From Bacteroidota bacterium (GTDB lineage Bacteria; Bacteroidota; Bacteroidia; J057; JAJTIE01), in NCBI GenBank assembly GCA_019638695.1, contig JAHBTG010000005.1:1-64000 (forward strand): a DNA stretch of 64,000 nt, written 5' to 3'. This document shows positions 1 through 8,245 of this stretch, in pieces (position 1 is the stretch's first letter; each line of letters opens with the position of its first letter). The translations under genes and the position numbers were made by a program. The notes below the pieces were generated by a model, which was not told the origin of the DNA, made no database searches, and saw nothing but the letters and a program-made list of their open reading frames with translations.

Positions 1-218
1 AGCTAGCGGGCATACTCCCCTCCACCTCCCCCCACAGGGGGAGCGTGCTCCCCTCGTTGGGGGGAGGGTCATTCCGACAGAAGCAGAGATCCTTCGCTAC
101 GCTCAGGATGACACGTGTGCACGGTGGTGGGCAGGAGACCCCGAAATAAATTTGGGGTGATAGGAGGAAGGCGGGTTACGCACAGGCGACTCCCCTTTTG
201 CTGTTGGGTGGATAGCTG
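1..218. repeat. Left arm of a long inverted repeat
   Basis: Read as reverse complement, this segment matches 6812-7039. Positions 1-55 are identical to 6985-7039. Positions 132-218 match 6812-6898 without gaps and with four mismatches. The middle parts (56-131 here, 6899-6984 there) are unrelated. This middle holds the short palindromic unit GATCCTTCGCTACGCTCAGG, which recurs with one change near 7271-7300. A hairpin CCCCGAA/TTTGGGG lies near 139-157. The arm begins at the first base of the window, so it may extend further left. I see no coding potential; 219-290 is plain sequence downstream of the Wzy-like gene. Confidence 0.85.
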
Positions 219-290
219 TCAGATGGGAGTACAGGATACGACCCGGTGCCAGGGATCTATAGGGGTAGATTAAAACGGGCCATCCGCCAG

Positions 291-1742
291 TTAATCACTG
301 TCTGCTGCCCGGTTCGCAGCGCGGGTAGAGATATGCAAATGCAATACCATACCCTGCAGCAACCAGAAGAGGTAAGACAGCTTATTCTCTTCCACCAGGT
401 CATTCATGAGCAGATGGAAGAGGAACATACACTGGATAAGCATGGCCCCCATCAGGAAAGTGCGCATGGCAGGATCTGTGCTCCGCATATAAAGGCGATT
501 GGCCAGCAGGAAGAAATACACCACACCTGCCAGGAACAGGAGGGTGCCGGGCACTCCTTGCTCAGCGGCCACCATGAGGAAATAATTGTGTGTGGTAGAC
601 TGCTCGGGGTTATCGCTCACATAGGTACGATACGTTTCTACGGTGTAGGAGAAATATTCGGGGTAAAAGGAGTCCGGACCGGTGCCCAGCAACGGATGCT
701 CAAATACCATGCGTTTGGCCGCCACCCAGCGGTATACGCGCTCCATGCTGGATACGTCGCGCCCCTCCATTGTAGCCTTCAGGTGTTTGTCCAGCTCCTT
801 ATGGGTGACCGTTTCCTCAAAATGGGGAGCATAGTCCAGGTAGCGGTTCTGGTCCAGGATCCAGTACACCAGCACGGCCGTGCCGAGCAAAGCCGCCCAC
901 ATGAAGTATGCGAACAGGCGGGCGCGAATCACCAGCCAAAGCAGGGGCAGCAGCAATGCGGCCAGCCAGCTGGCACGGGTATACGAGAAGATCGTGGCAT
1001 AAGCCGCCACCCCGGCAGCCAGCAGCCAGAAACCGCCCGTATGTCCCGCCTGCCGGCGCCAGATAAAGAGCGCGATGAACAGCGGAATAGCCATGGCCGC
1101 TATGCAGCCATAAACCACATGATTGACAAAGAAGAGCCCCACAATGCTGTTCACACGCTGCCAGTCCAGCCCATCCAGCGTTTGCCATATGCACAGGGGT
1201 AACAAAGCAAAAAAGAGGCCGTAGCCTATGACCTGCAGGATACGGCGATAGTCTGCACCCTGGCGCAGCAGGTAGACCGGTAGCAGGACGAACGCACCTA
1301 TGTACCACAAACGCTGTACAATAAACTTGAGCGAAGCCGCCACCTGGGGACTGGGCAGCGTGGTGAGGGCGGCCCATAGCAGTTGCAGCGCCAGCAGGCA
1401 CACCAGTGGGTGGGTTAACAGCTCGCGGGTGATCGTGCCCCGGGTAACCACCTGATATGCGCATATGACCATAAAGATGGCCAGGAGCGGTTCCGTAGGG
1501 ATGTCCAGGTTCAGGCCCGGAACGATCTCCAGTTGCTCGGAGAAAGGAATGGCAAACAAAAGCAGCGCATAGACGATGCGGTAATCCATGAGCAGAATAC
1601 CCGCCATAAGCACTACCAGCGGAATAGCCAGGAGCAGGGGATTACCCAGGCCCACCCACAGCCACACGCTTACAGCCAGCAAAGCCGCAAAGCCACAGAA
1701 TACTACTGACAGCGGTGGCTGTTGCCGTAGCCAGTTGGTCAT
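291..1742 (-). CDS. O-antigen ligase/polymerase family membrane protein (Wzy/WaaL-like)
   Basis: A 483-residue integral membrane protein with about ten to twelve hydrophobic segments. It has the large periplasmic loop and motifs of the Wzy_C/WaaL family: an arginine in SYTRASWL (R256), HPLLGTGPDSF near 349-359 and THNYFL with H385. Family members join lipid-linked polysaccharide repeat units, or transfer finished O-antigen to lipid A, on the periplasmic face of the inner membrane. Motifs alone do not separate polymerase from ligase. The start at 1742 overlaps the stop of the upstream Wzz-like gene (ATGA, 1739-1742), so the two are translationally coupled. The gene lies just inside the left inverted repeat. 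Confidence 0.85.
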   Translation of the reverse strand: MTNWLRQQPPLSVVFCGFAALLAVSVWLWVGLGNPLLLAIPLVVLMAGILLMDYRIVYALLLFAIPFSEQLEIVPGLNLDIPTEPLLAIFMVICAYQVVTRGTITRELLTHPLVCLLALQLLWAALTTLPSPQVAASLKFIVQRLWYIGAFVLLPVYLLRQGADYRRILQVIGYGLFFALLPLCIWQTLDGLDWQRVNSIVGLFFVNHVVYGCIAAMAIPLFIALFIWRRQAGHTGGFWLLAAGVAAYATIFSYTRASWLAALLLPLLWLVIRARLFAYFMWAALLGTAVLVYWILDQNRYLDYAPHFEETVTHKELDKHLKATMEGRDVSSMERVYRWVAAKRMVFEHPLLGTGPDSFYPEYFSYTVETYRTYVSDNPEQSTTHNYFLMVAAEQGVPGTLLFLAGVVYFFLLANRLYMRSTDPAMRTFLMGAMLIQCMFLFHLLMNDLVEENKLSYLFWLLQGMVLHLHISTRAANRAADSD

Positions 1743-2683
1743 GCTTTGGGTAATTGCACCAGAGATTGCTTATAGAATTCCACAAAACAGGCCACCCCTA
1801 CCAGAATGATAAAAGCGATAAGCCCGGCAGACAATACGAGCAGAGAACGCACGGGACTGTGCCGCACCTCCGGCACCTCGGCGCTTTCCACCACAAAGAT
1901 AGATTTGTTCTGGGCCTTGAGGGCGCTCTGCACCTGCTCCAGGCGGCGCGTGGCATCCGCCAAGTCCTTGCTCAGCAAACTGAGCTGTATGGAATAGCTG
2001 TGAATATAGGCGACATCACCGGGCTGTGTGGCGCCCTGCACCCCATCCTTGGTGATCACGGCGCCGGGATTGCGCCGCAGCAGTGTATTGAGCAGCTCCT
2101 GCAACTCCCCCACCCTGCGCTCTATGCTGGTCTTGTTCTGCGCATATACCTTGAGCTGCTGCTGGTTGTTGCGGTCTATACCGTCCCTGAACTGGCTATC
2201 GATCTCATGCGCCAGCGTATTGGCAATGATGGCGGCCGTATTAGGGTCTGTATCCAGCACGCGTATCTCAATGGCACCCAGGTCATTACGCACAATATCC
2301 ACGTTCTTTTCCCATCGCTTTTCCAGGCGGGTGCGGAATGCCTTTGCCGTGCTGTCAATATCGTAGTGCTTGTCCAGGCGCATGATCCTGATCATATGCC
2401 GCGCCATTTGTTTGGAACGCCCTATGCTGATGATGCGGTCCACATCTTCCTTGCTCCCAAAGATCTCGGATACCCCGTCTTCAAAGAACAGGGTGCGCGG
2501 GTCGCTCGTGCGGGGACTATAGGGGAACACAATGCACACGGCACGGTAGTACTCCGGGATTACCATGCTTATCACCGCGGCGCCCAGCATGGTAACGACC
2601 GTAGCCCCTATGACCAGCTTGCGCCAGCGTTTGACGGCGCTTACCACAAATACCAGGCTAAAAGCAGGGCCAGTTGATGACAT
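1739..2683 (-). CDS. Wzz-like polysaccharide chain-length/transport protein
   Basis: About 314 residues. One transmembrane helix near residues 20-40 and a second close to the C-terminus bracket a periplasmic region with a predicted coiled coil (about 165-245). This is the layout of Wzz/GNVR chain-length determinant proteins, which set the modal length of polymers made by a Wzy polymerase. No Walker motif is present, so this is not a BY-kinase fusion. An in-frame TTG 66 nt upstream (2749) could extend it, but the ATG at 2683 places the first helix normally and lies 30 nt after a -7 box on this strand. It overlaps the downstream Wzy-like gene by 4 nt. Confidence 0.82.
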   Translation of the reverse strand: MSSTGPAFSLVFVVSAVKRWRKLVIGATVVTMLGAAVISMVIPEYYRAVCIVFPYSPRTSDPRTLFFEDGVSEIFGSKEDVDRIISIGRSKQMARHMIRIMRLDKHYDIDSTAKAFRTRLEKRWEKNVDIVRNDLGAIEIRVLDTDPNTAAIIANTLAHEIDSQFRDGIDRNNQQQLKVYAQNKTSIERRVGELQELLNTLLRRNPGAVITKDGVQGATQPGDVAYIHSYSIQLSLLSKDLADATRRLEQVQSALKAQNKSIFVVESAEVPEVRHSPVRSLLVLSAGLIAFIILVGVACFVEFYKQSLVQLPKA

Positions 2684-2713
2684 AATAGGAACGAAGAAGG
2701 TTTTTCGGGCGAA

Positions 2714-2721
2714 CAAAGATA
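2714..2721 (-). promoter_or_regulatory. -7 box TATCTTTG for the wzz-wzy-like operon
   Basis: CAAAGATA on the plus strand reads TATCTTTG on the minus strand, a perfect match to the Bacteroidota -7 consensus TAnnTTTG. It lies 30 nt upstream of the ATG at 2683. No clear TTG at the expected -33 distance was found. Confidence 0.6.
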
Positions 2722-2783
2722 GAAAGAATGCGCCAAGGCACCCCTTCAACGCAGGAAAGGGTGTGCCTAGCCTAAAGTTGTCT

Positions 2784-2791
2784 TACTTTTG
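2784..2791 (+). promoter_or_regulatory. -7 box TACTTTTG for the flippase gene
   Basis: TACTTTTG matches TAnnTTTG and lies 21 nt upstream of the ATG at 2813. Together with the box at 2714-2721 it gives a compact divergent promoter region between the wzz-wzy-like and flippase-glycosyltransferase operons. Confidence 0.6.
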
Positions 2792-2812
2792 ACAAAAAAC
2801 TGACCCCGGCCC

Positions 2813-4228
2813 ATGGCAGGTCCGCGCAACCTTATCCGGAACATAGGCCTCATCGTAGTGCTCAACCTGCTGACCAAGCCGCTGTGGGTGGTGGTGGAGA
2901 ACCTGGTGCAGAATGCGCTGGGCCATGCCACATGGGGCGCCTACACGGCTATCAATGTACTGGCGCTTATCCTGGGCGCCGTGACGGAGCTGGGCATTAA
3001 CCAGTACAGCACCAAAACGCTGGCCGCTCACCCGGAAAGATATGCCGAGCTGTTTCCCCGCATCCTGGCTATCAAGCTGGGGAGCGGACTAGTCTTTATG
3101 GGCCTGCTGCTGGGCGCAGGTAGCCTTATGGGTTACGGCGGGGTGCAAACAGGCACCTTGCTGCTGGTGGGGGGCATACAATTTACCATAGGGCTGACGG
3201 CCTTCTGGCGGGCGCTGATGCAGGCCCGCCAGAACTTCCGGCTGGATACCCTGGCGGGCGTAACCGACAAGACGATCATTACCCTCCCGGTACTGGTCCT
3301 CCTGCACACGGGGATCAGCCTGCACAGCTATCTGTGGACAGTACTGGCCACTTCCGTGCTGACGCTGCTGGTGTTCGGGGGAATAGCCGCCCGGCGGTAT
3401 GGGATCTTTTGGCCAAGCTTCCGGCCGCAGCCCCTGGGTGGGGTCCTGCAACGCAGCATGCCCTTTGCACTGATCTTCCTGCTGTTCCTGGTGCAGGAGC
3501 GTTTGAGCGCCCTGCTGCTCGAACGCTGGGACGGCCCGGAAAGCGCAGGGTTATTCCAGGGCGCCTACCGTTTCTTTGCCATGTTCCAAATGTACCTGTG
3601 GACAGTGCTCCCCATCTTCTATGCCAAGTTTGCCCAGGGTTATCTCAAACCCACTGAAGAGCAGCTGCGGCTTTTCCGTGCCGGGCAGGGCATTGTGGCG
3701 GTGCCCATGATAGCCGTCTGCGGTTTCCTGTTCTTCTATGCAGAACACCTGTTCTTCCTGTTCTCCCACTCCACACCTGCGGAGCTGGCCCAGATGACCG
3801 CTTGCCTGCGGATCCTGTCCATAGCTCTCCTGTTAAACGCCCTTTTCAATATCTACAGCACCTACCTCACCGCCACGGGCAAGGAAAGTTATGTGAACCT
3901 GCTGCTGATACTGGCCATTCCTTTCAGCACGCTGGTCACCTGGCTATTCGTGGCAAGGCTGGGGCCGCAAGCGGGCGCCTGGGGTATACTGGCGGCTTTT
4001 GCGGTGCTCTGCAAAGGTTATGTCTATTTTACCTACAGGCATACTTCTCTGCCCGTGGCCTGGGGCACACTGGCACGCCTGCTGGCAACCTGCCTGGTGA
4101 GCGGGGCGGGTTACTGGGCCTGCACGCAGCTGGGCATCCACTGGCTCCTAGCCGGCATACTGGTGAGCGGGCTTGTCCTGGGCACCGGGTTCCTGCTAAA
4201 ACTCTTTGACTTCAAACTTCATTCCTGA
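2813..4228 (+). CDS. Oligosaccharide flippase (Wzx/MATE-like)
   Basis: A 471-residue polytopic membrane protein with about 12-14 hydrophobic helices. The N-terminal part (MAGPRNLIRNIG, then a conserved amphipathic region with ELGINQYSTKTLA near residues 58-70) resembles the polysaccharide biosynthesis/export family. Such proteins flip undecaprenyl-linked oligosaccharides across the inner membrane. It sits between Wzz/Wzy-like genes and a GT4 transferase, which supports a Wzx role. The stop at 4226-4228 is 4 nt before the ATG of the glycosyltransferase at 4233, so the two genes are surely cotranscribed. The start at 2813 follows a -7 box. Confidence 0.85.
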   Translation: MAGPRNLIRNIGLIVVLNLLTKPLWVVVENLVQNALGHATWGAYTAINVLALILGAVTELGINQYSTKTLAAHPERYAELFPRILAIKLGSGLVFMGLLLGAGSLMGYGGVQTGTLLLVGGIQFTIGLTAFWRALMQARQNFRLDTLAGVTDKTIITLPVLVLLHTGISLHSYLWTVLATSVLTLLVFGGIAARRYGIFWPSFRPQPLGGVLQRSMPFALIFLLFLVQERLSALLLERWDGPESAGLFQGAYRFFAMFQMYLWTVLPIFYAKFAQGYLKPTEEQLRLFRAGQGIVAVPMIAVCGFLFFYAEHLFFLFSHSTPAELAQMTACLRILSIALLLNALFNIYSTYLTATGKESYVNLLLILAIPFSTLVTWLFVARLGPQAGAWGILAAFAVLCKGYVYFTYRHTSLPVAWGTLARLLATCLVSGAGYWACTQLGIHWLLAGILVSGLVLGTGFLLKLFDFKLHS

Positions 4229-4232
4229 CCCC

Positions 4233-5372
4233 ATGCCTGCTCCAAGCATAGCCGTAAACACCCGTTTACTCCTGCCCGGCAAACTGGAGGGTATTGGCCG
4301 CTTTGGCTGGGAGGTATTGCAGTTACTGGTCAAAGACCACCCGCAGGTGCAGTTCCACTTCCTGTTCGACCGTCCCTGGGACCCGCAATTCATTCCCGGT
4401 CCTAATGTCACCCCCCATGTACTATACCCCCAGGCGCGCCCCCCCCTGCCGTACTGGATGTTCTTTGAATGGGCCGTACCTTATGCCCTGCGCCGGATAA
4501 AGCCCGCAGTGTTTTTTAGTCCGGACGGGTATCTCTCATTATCTGCCCGCATACCGCAGGTGCCCGTCATGCACGACATCGCCTATATGCACTACCCCGA
4601 ATACGTGGACCGGGCGCACCGCTGGCATTACCACCGCTACTTCCCGCGGTATGCCCGCAAGGCAGCCCACATCCTTACCGTATCGGAATATTCCCGGCAA
4701 GACATTGCCCATACATTTAATGTACCTGCAGACAAAATAACGGTATGCCATAACGGCAGCGCCCGGGTATTCCATCCCTTACCCGAGCCGGCACGCCAGG
4801 AAGTGCGCCAGCAGTACGCCCAGGGGCACCCCTATTTCCTCTATGTGGGTTCTATTCATCCCCGTAAGAACCTGGAGAATGTGCTGCGCGCCTATGAACT
4901 GTTCCGGGAACAAGTAGACCAGCCGCACCGGCTGGTCCTCACCGGGCGCAAGGCCTGGGATTTTGAGAATGTGATCCGTTTTTACGGGCAAATGCGCTTC
5001 CGGGATGAGGTTATCTTCACCGGTTTTGTGCCGGATGCCGAGCTGAACCGCCTGCTCAACGGCGCCCTGGCCCTGAGCTATGTGAGTGTGTTCGAAGGTT
5101 TCGGATTACCCTTGCTGGAGGCCATGCACGCCGAAACGGCCGTTATCACCAGCAATACCAGCAGTATGCCGGAGGTAGCTGCAGACGCAGCTTTGCGGGT
5201 CTCTCCTGCGGAACCTCAGGCCATTGCCCGGGCTATGGTACAAGTAGCCACCCAACCGCTTTTACGAGATTCCCTTATTCAGAAAGGTATCTTAAGGCGG
5301 GAGGTATATTCCTGGCAACGGACGGCGGCTATCTGCTGGGAGGTACTGGACCGGTATATGCAGACAAGCTAA
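4233..5372 (+). CDS. GT4-family glycosyltransferase
   Basis: About 379 residues with the two-Rossmann (GT-B) layout. The C-terminal half carries the GT4 signatures: LYVGSIHPRKNLENVLRAY, then an EX7E motif in FEGFGLPLLEAM, followed by SSMPEVAADAA. It should transfer a sugar from a nucleotide donor to a lipid-linked glycan on the cytoplasmic side; donor and acceptor cannot be read from the sequence. An upstream in-frame ATG at 4206 would overlap the flippase by 23 nt. I prefer the ATG at 4233, just after the flippase stop, because MPAPSIAVNTRLLLPG gives a normal family N-terminus. The 3' end meets rmuC tail to tail: the four bases CTAA (5369-5372) hold both stop codons. Confidence 0.88.
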   Translation: MPAPSIAVNTRLLLPGKLEGIGRFGWEVLQLLVKDHPQVQFHFLFDRPWDPQFIPGPNVTPHVLYPQARPPLPYWMFFEWAVPYALRRIKPAVFFSPDGYLSLSARIPQVPVMHDIAYMHYPEYVDRAHRWHYHRYFPRYARKAAHILTVSEYSRQDIAHTFNVPADKITVCHNGSARVFHPLPEPARQEVRQQYAQGHPYFLYVGSIHPRKNLENVLRAYELFREQVDQPHRLVLTGRKAWDFENVIRFYGQMRFRDEVIFTGFVPDAELNRLLNGALALSYVSVFEGFGLPLLEAMHAETAVITSNTSSMPEVAADAALRVSPAEPQAIARAMVQVATQPLLRDSLIQKGILRREVYSWQRTAAICWEVLDRYMQTS

Positions 5373-6736
5373 AGCGAATCTGGCCCGGGGTTCAATTCCT
5401 GTGTGCCGGCCCTGTCCAGCCACTTGCCGTCAATCTCCTTACTGGTTTTGGCACCCAGCGTCCTGATCTTTTCGGCAGTGACAATGATATTCCCTTTGCC
5501 TTCCACCAGTTTGTTCATAGCCTCGCCATAGGTCTTCTGGGCATCTCCCAGCTGCTTGCCCACTTTGCGGACATCCTCTGTAAAGGCCACGAACTTGTCA
5601 TACAGACTGCCAGCCAGCCGGGCGATCTCCAGTACATTGCGCTGCTGGTTCTCCTGCCGCCAGATAGAACGCACGGTGACCAGCGTGGCCAACAAGGTAG
5701 TGGTGGTAACCAGTACTATCTTCTTGTCGAGGGCTTCTTCAAACAAACCGGGTGCCGAACGCAATGCCAGGTTGAAGGCCGGTTCCAGCGGAATGAACAT
5801 CAATACATAGTCGGGTGTGTTTTCCAGCCCGCTGAGATTGCTGTAATCTTTGGCCGCCAGCTGGCGGACATGTGAGCGAATGCTGGCGATATGTGCATTC
5901 AGGTATTGCTGCTGCTGGGCGGGGTCTTCCGTATTGTAATACTGCTCATATGCCGTGAGGCTTACCTTGCTGTCAATGATCAGGAATTTGTCGCCAGGGA
6001 GTTTCACAATCACGTCCGGGCGGTAGCGATTGCCTTCCTCATCCATAAAGGTCTGTTCCCTGAAGAAGAACTGGTCCCGGAGCAATCCGCTGCGCTCCAG
6101 TATGGTCTCCAGGATACCTTCTCCCCAGTTGCCCTGCATCTTGGAATCACCCTTGAGCGCGCTGGCCAGGTTCTTGGCCTCCTGGCCCACCTCCTGGTTC
6201 AGCGAGGTTAATTGCTTAATTTGTTCTTGCAGAACAGATTGATAACGAACCTGTTCGACATGACTGGTTTCTACCTTGGTGCCAAATTCATGAAGCTTTT
6301 CACGCAAGGGTTTAAGTGTTTCCTCCAACTGCTCCTGGCTCATCCGTCGGAAGTCCTGGCTGTTCTCCTTCAGCACCTTGTTACCCAGGTTACGGAAGTC
6401 TTCCAGCAAACCTTTGCGCACCTGTTCAAAGTCCTGCTTCTGGGTCTCCAGGCGCTCTTGCAGAGCCTGCACCCGCGCGCGGGCTTCACTCAGCTCCCGG
6501 TTGAGCTGGAGTATACTTTGCTCTTTGTCCCGGCGCAATTCCGCTATTACGGATTCCTGTGCTCCCTGTTGTGTGCGGGCCTCCTGCGCGGCAGAGACCA
6601 GGGCATTCCGCTCCGTCTCCAGCGCGGCATTCCGCCGCTCCAGCTCAGAAATACGGTTCCCCGTTTGGGTTCTGGCAAAGAAGAAGCCTGCCGCCAGGGA
6701 CGCCACGGCAATCAATAGATACAGGACAATTTCCAT
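5369..6736 (-). CDS. rmuC: DNA recombination protein RmuC
   Basis: A 455-residue protein with an N-terminal membrane helix (MEIVLYLLIAVASLAAGFFF), a long coiled coil to about residue 185, and the RmuC domain. That domain includes the nuclease-like segment DKFLIIDSKVSLTAYEQYY and LEPAFNLAL. The RmuC domain is distantly related to the PD-(D/E)XK nuclease fold. In E. coli, rmuC was found in a screen for genes that change the rate of inversions at short inverted repeats. An earlier in-frame start at 6778 is possible, but the ATG at 6736 puts the membrane helix at the N-terminus as in the family. Its position inside an inverted-repeat-framed segment is notable (see findings). Confidence 0.92.
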   Translation of the reverse strand: MEIVLYLLIAVASLAAGFFFARTQTGNRISELERRNAALETERNALVSAAQEARTQQGAQESVIAELRRDKEQSILQLNRELSEARARVQALQERLETQKQDFEQVRKGLLEDFRNLGNKVLKENSQDFRRMSQEQLEETLKPLREKLHEFGTKVETSHVEQVRYQSVLQEQIKQLTSLNQEVGQEAKNLASALKGDSKMQGNWGEGILETILERSGLLRDQFFFREQTFMDEEGNRYRPDVIVKLPGDKFLIIDSKVSLTAYEQYYNTEDPAQQQQYLNAHIASIRSHVRQLAAKDYSNLSGLENTPDYVLMFIPLEPAFNLALRSAPGLFEEALDKKIVLVTTTTLLATLVTVRSIWRQENQQRNVLEIARLAGSLYDKFVAFTEDVRKVGKQLGDAQKTYGEAMNKLVEGKGNIIVTAEKIRTLGAKTSKEIDGKWLDRAGTQELNPGPDSL

Positions 6737-6811
6737 ATACCTCAAAGTAACAAGTAATGATATACCCATTGACACCAAATGGTATCTTTTCCCATGTATT
6801 CCCCCATTTGG

Positions 6812-7039
6812 CAGCTATCCACCCAACAGCAAAAGGGGAGTTGCCTGTGCGTAACCCACCTTCCTCCTGTCACCCCGAATTTATTTCGGGGTCTCCTGTC
6901 TGGCTAGGTGCTGTGCCGGGGATGCCGAAATAAATTCGGCATGACGAGGTGGGAAAAGCCTGCTCTCCTGACCCCTCCCGCGGGGAGGGGAGCACGCTCC
7001 CCCTGTGGGGGGAGGTGGAGGGGAGTATGCCCGCTAGCT
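6812..7039. repeat. Right arm of the long inverted repeat
   Basis: Inverted counterpart of 1-218. The inner 87 nt (6812-6898) differ from the left arm at four positions and the outer 55 nt (6985-7039) are identical. The middle (6899-6984) differs from the left arm and holds its own hairpin, GCCGAA-ATAAA-TTCGGC (near 6923-6939). A second hairpin, CCCCGAA-TTTAT-TTCGGGG, lies near 6873-6891. The rest of the gene-free stretch 6737-6811 shows nothing I can name. Confidence 0.85.
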
Positions 7040-7040
7040 C

Positions 7041-7302
7041 TCCCCCCTGCGGGAAAGAACGGCCTAAACGAAAAGGGCGAAAAGAGGGAGCTGTGTGGAG
7101 GTGAACAGTCAACCACACTGTTTGAGCCCCTGTAAGGGGGCAAGTTTGTTTTGGGCCGCCAAAAGGCCGTGCACGCCGCCCTTTTCGGTTCAGCCTTGAT
7201 TTTTGGGTACTTTGTTATCAAGAAAAAAGTACAAATACAGCATCCGGGCCATATCCTGTTGTGCCAGTAGAGTAAGATCCTTCGCTCCGCTCAGGATGAC
7301 GC
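7041..7302. repeat. Cluster of short palindromic, probably dispersed repeats
   Basis: A gene-free block between the right inverted-repeat arm and fabD. It is a chain of small inverted repeats: GCCCCTGTAAGGGGGC near 7122-7137, a GGCCGCC...GGCCGTGCACGCCG region near 7153-7179, and GTACTTT...AAAGTAC near 7207-7233. The last unit, GATCCTTCGCTCCGCTCAGG, is near 7277-7296. That unit also occurs with one change at about 92-111 in the left inverted-repeat arm. Similar short palindromic units are common between genes in Bacteroidota. No ORF here has believable coding character. Confidence 0.6.
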
Positions 7303-7314
7303 TGGAACACAGCC

Positions 7315-8208
7315 TTAGGCAGGCAGGCTGCTGTAGCCGCTGGCCTCAGCCGTTTCCACGATGCGCTTGGCCAGTCCCTGCAGCACCTTGCCGGGGCCTA
7401 CTTCCACAAAGTGGGTGGCGCCGTCGGCGGCCATTCGCTGCACCGACTGTGTCCAGCGCACAGGGGCGGTCAGCTGGGCGTTGAGGTTCTGCCGGATGAC
7501 CGCGGGATCTGCACTGGGCGCCGCCGTGACGTTCTGGTACACGGGGCAAGCGGGCGCACTGAAACGGGTGGTTTCTATGGCCTTGGCCAGCGCAGCCTGT
7601 GCACTGGCCATCAGCGGACTGTGGAAGGCACCATTTACCTGCAATACCTTAGCCATGCGGGCACCGCGTTCCTTAGCCAGCGCCACGGCCGCTTCAATGG
7701 CCGCCACTTCACCCGAGATCACCAGCTGGCCGGGACTGTTGTAATTGGCGGGCACCACGATACCGGGCGTATCGGCGCAAAGCTGCTCCACCGCAGCATC
7801 TTCCATACCAATAATGGCTGCCATGGTGCTGGGTTGCTCGTCGCAGGCGCGCTGCATGGCATCGGCACGCTGCTGCACCAGCCGCAGGCCGTCTGCAAAG
7901 CTAAGACAGCCGCTGGCGGCCAGCGCACTGAACTCGCCCAGGCTATGCCCGGCCACCATCTGCGCCTTGCCGCGCACATCAGTCAGCAAAGCCAGCACTA
8001 CGGAGTGGATATAGATGGCGGGCTGGGTGACGCTGGTGCGGGTGAGTTCCTCGGCCGTGCCCTGGAACATGATGTCGCTGATGGGAAAGCCGAGCACTTC
8101 GTCGGCCTCGGCAAACAGCTTGCGGGCGGCCTCGCTGGCTTCGTAAACGTCTTTGCCCATACCGGGCGTCTGGCTCCCCTGGCCGGGGAAAAGGTAGGCG
8201 GTTTTCAT
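7315..8208 (-). CDS. fabD: Malonyl-CoA:ACP transacylase FabD
   Basis: 297 residues, a normal length for FabD, which moves malonyl from CoA to acyl carrier protein at the start of fatty acid elongation in the cytoplasm. The FPGQGSQ motif is at residues 7-13 and the nucleophile elbow is AGHSLGE with S89. R114 lies in QQRADAMQ and the catalytic H196 in GAFHSPLM. The ATG at 8208 gives the standard MKTAYLFPGQG start. surE ends 37 nt upstream on the same strand, so the two are probably cotranscribed. Confidence 0.96.
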   Translation of the reverse strand: MKTAYLFPGQGSQTPGMGKDVYEASEAARKLFAEADEVLGFPISDIMFQGTAEELTRTSVTQPAIYIHSVVLALLTDVRGKAQMVAGHSLGEFSALAASGCLSFADGLRLVQQRADAMQRACDEQPSTMAAIIGMEDAAVEQLCADTPGIVVPANYNSPGQLVISGEVAAIEAAVALAKERGARMAKVLQVNGAFHSPLMASAQAALAKAIETTRFSAPACPVYQNVTAAPSADPAVIRQNLNAQLTAPVRWTQSVQRMAADGATHFVEVGPGKVLQGLAKRIVETAEASGYSSLPA

Positions 8209-8245
8209 GGGGGGATAGGTAATATACTTGAGGAGAGAAATAGCT

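Noticed and set aside
1-7039. Composite transposon or genomic island bounded by insertion sequences
   Set aside because: The inverted arms contain no transposase and no target-site duplication can be seen within the window.
6812-7302. CRISPR array
   Set aside because: Repeats are few, palindromic and unequal in length, without regular spacers, and no cas gene is nearby.
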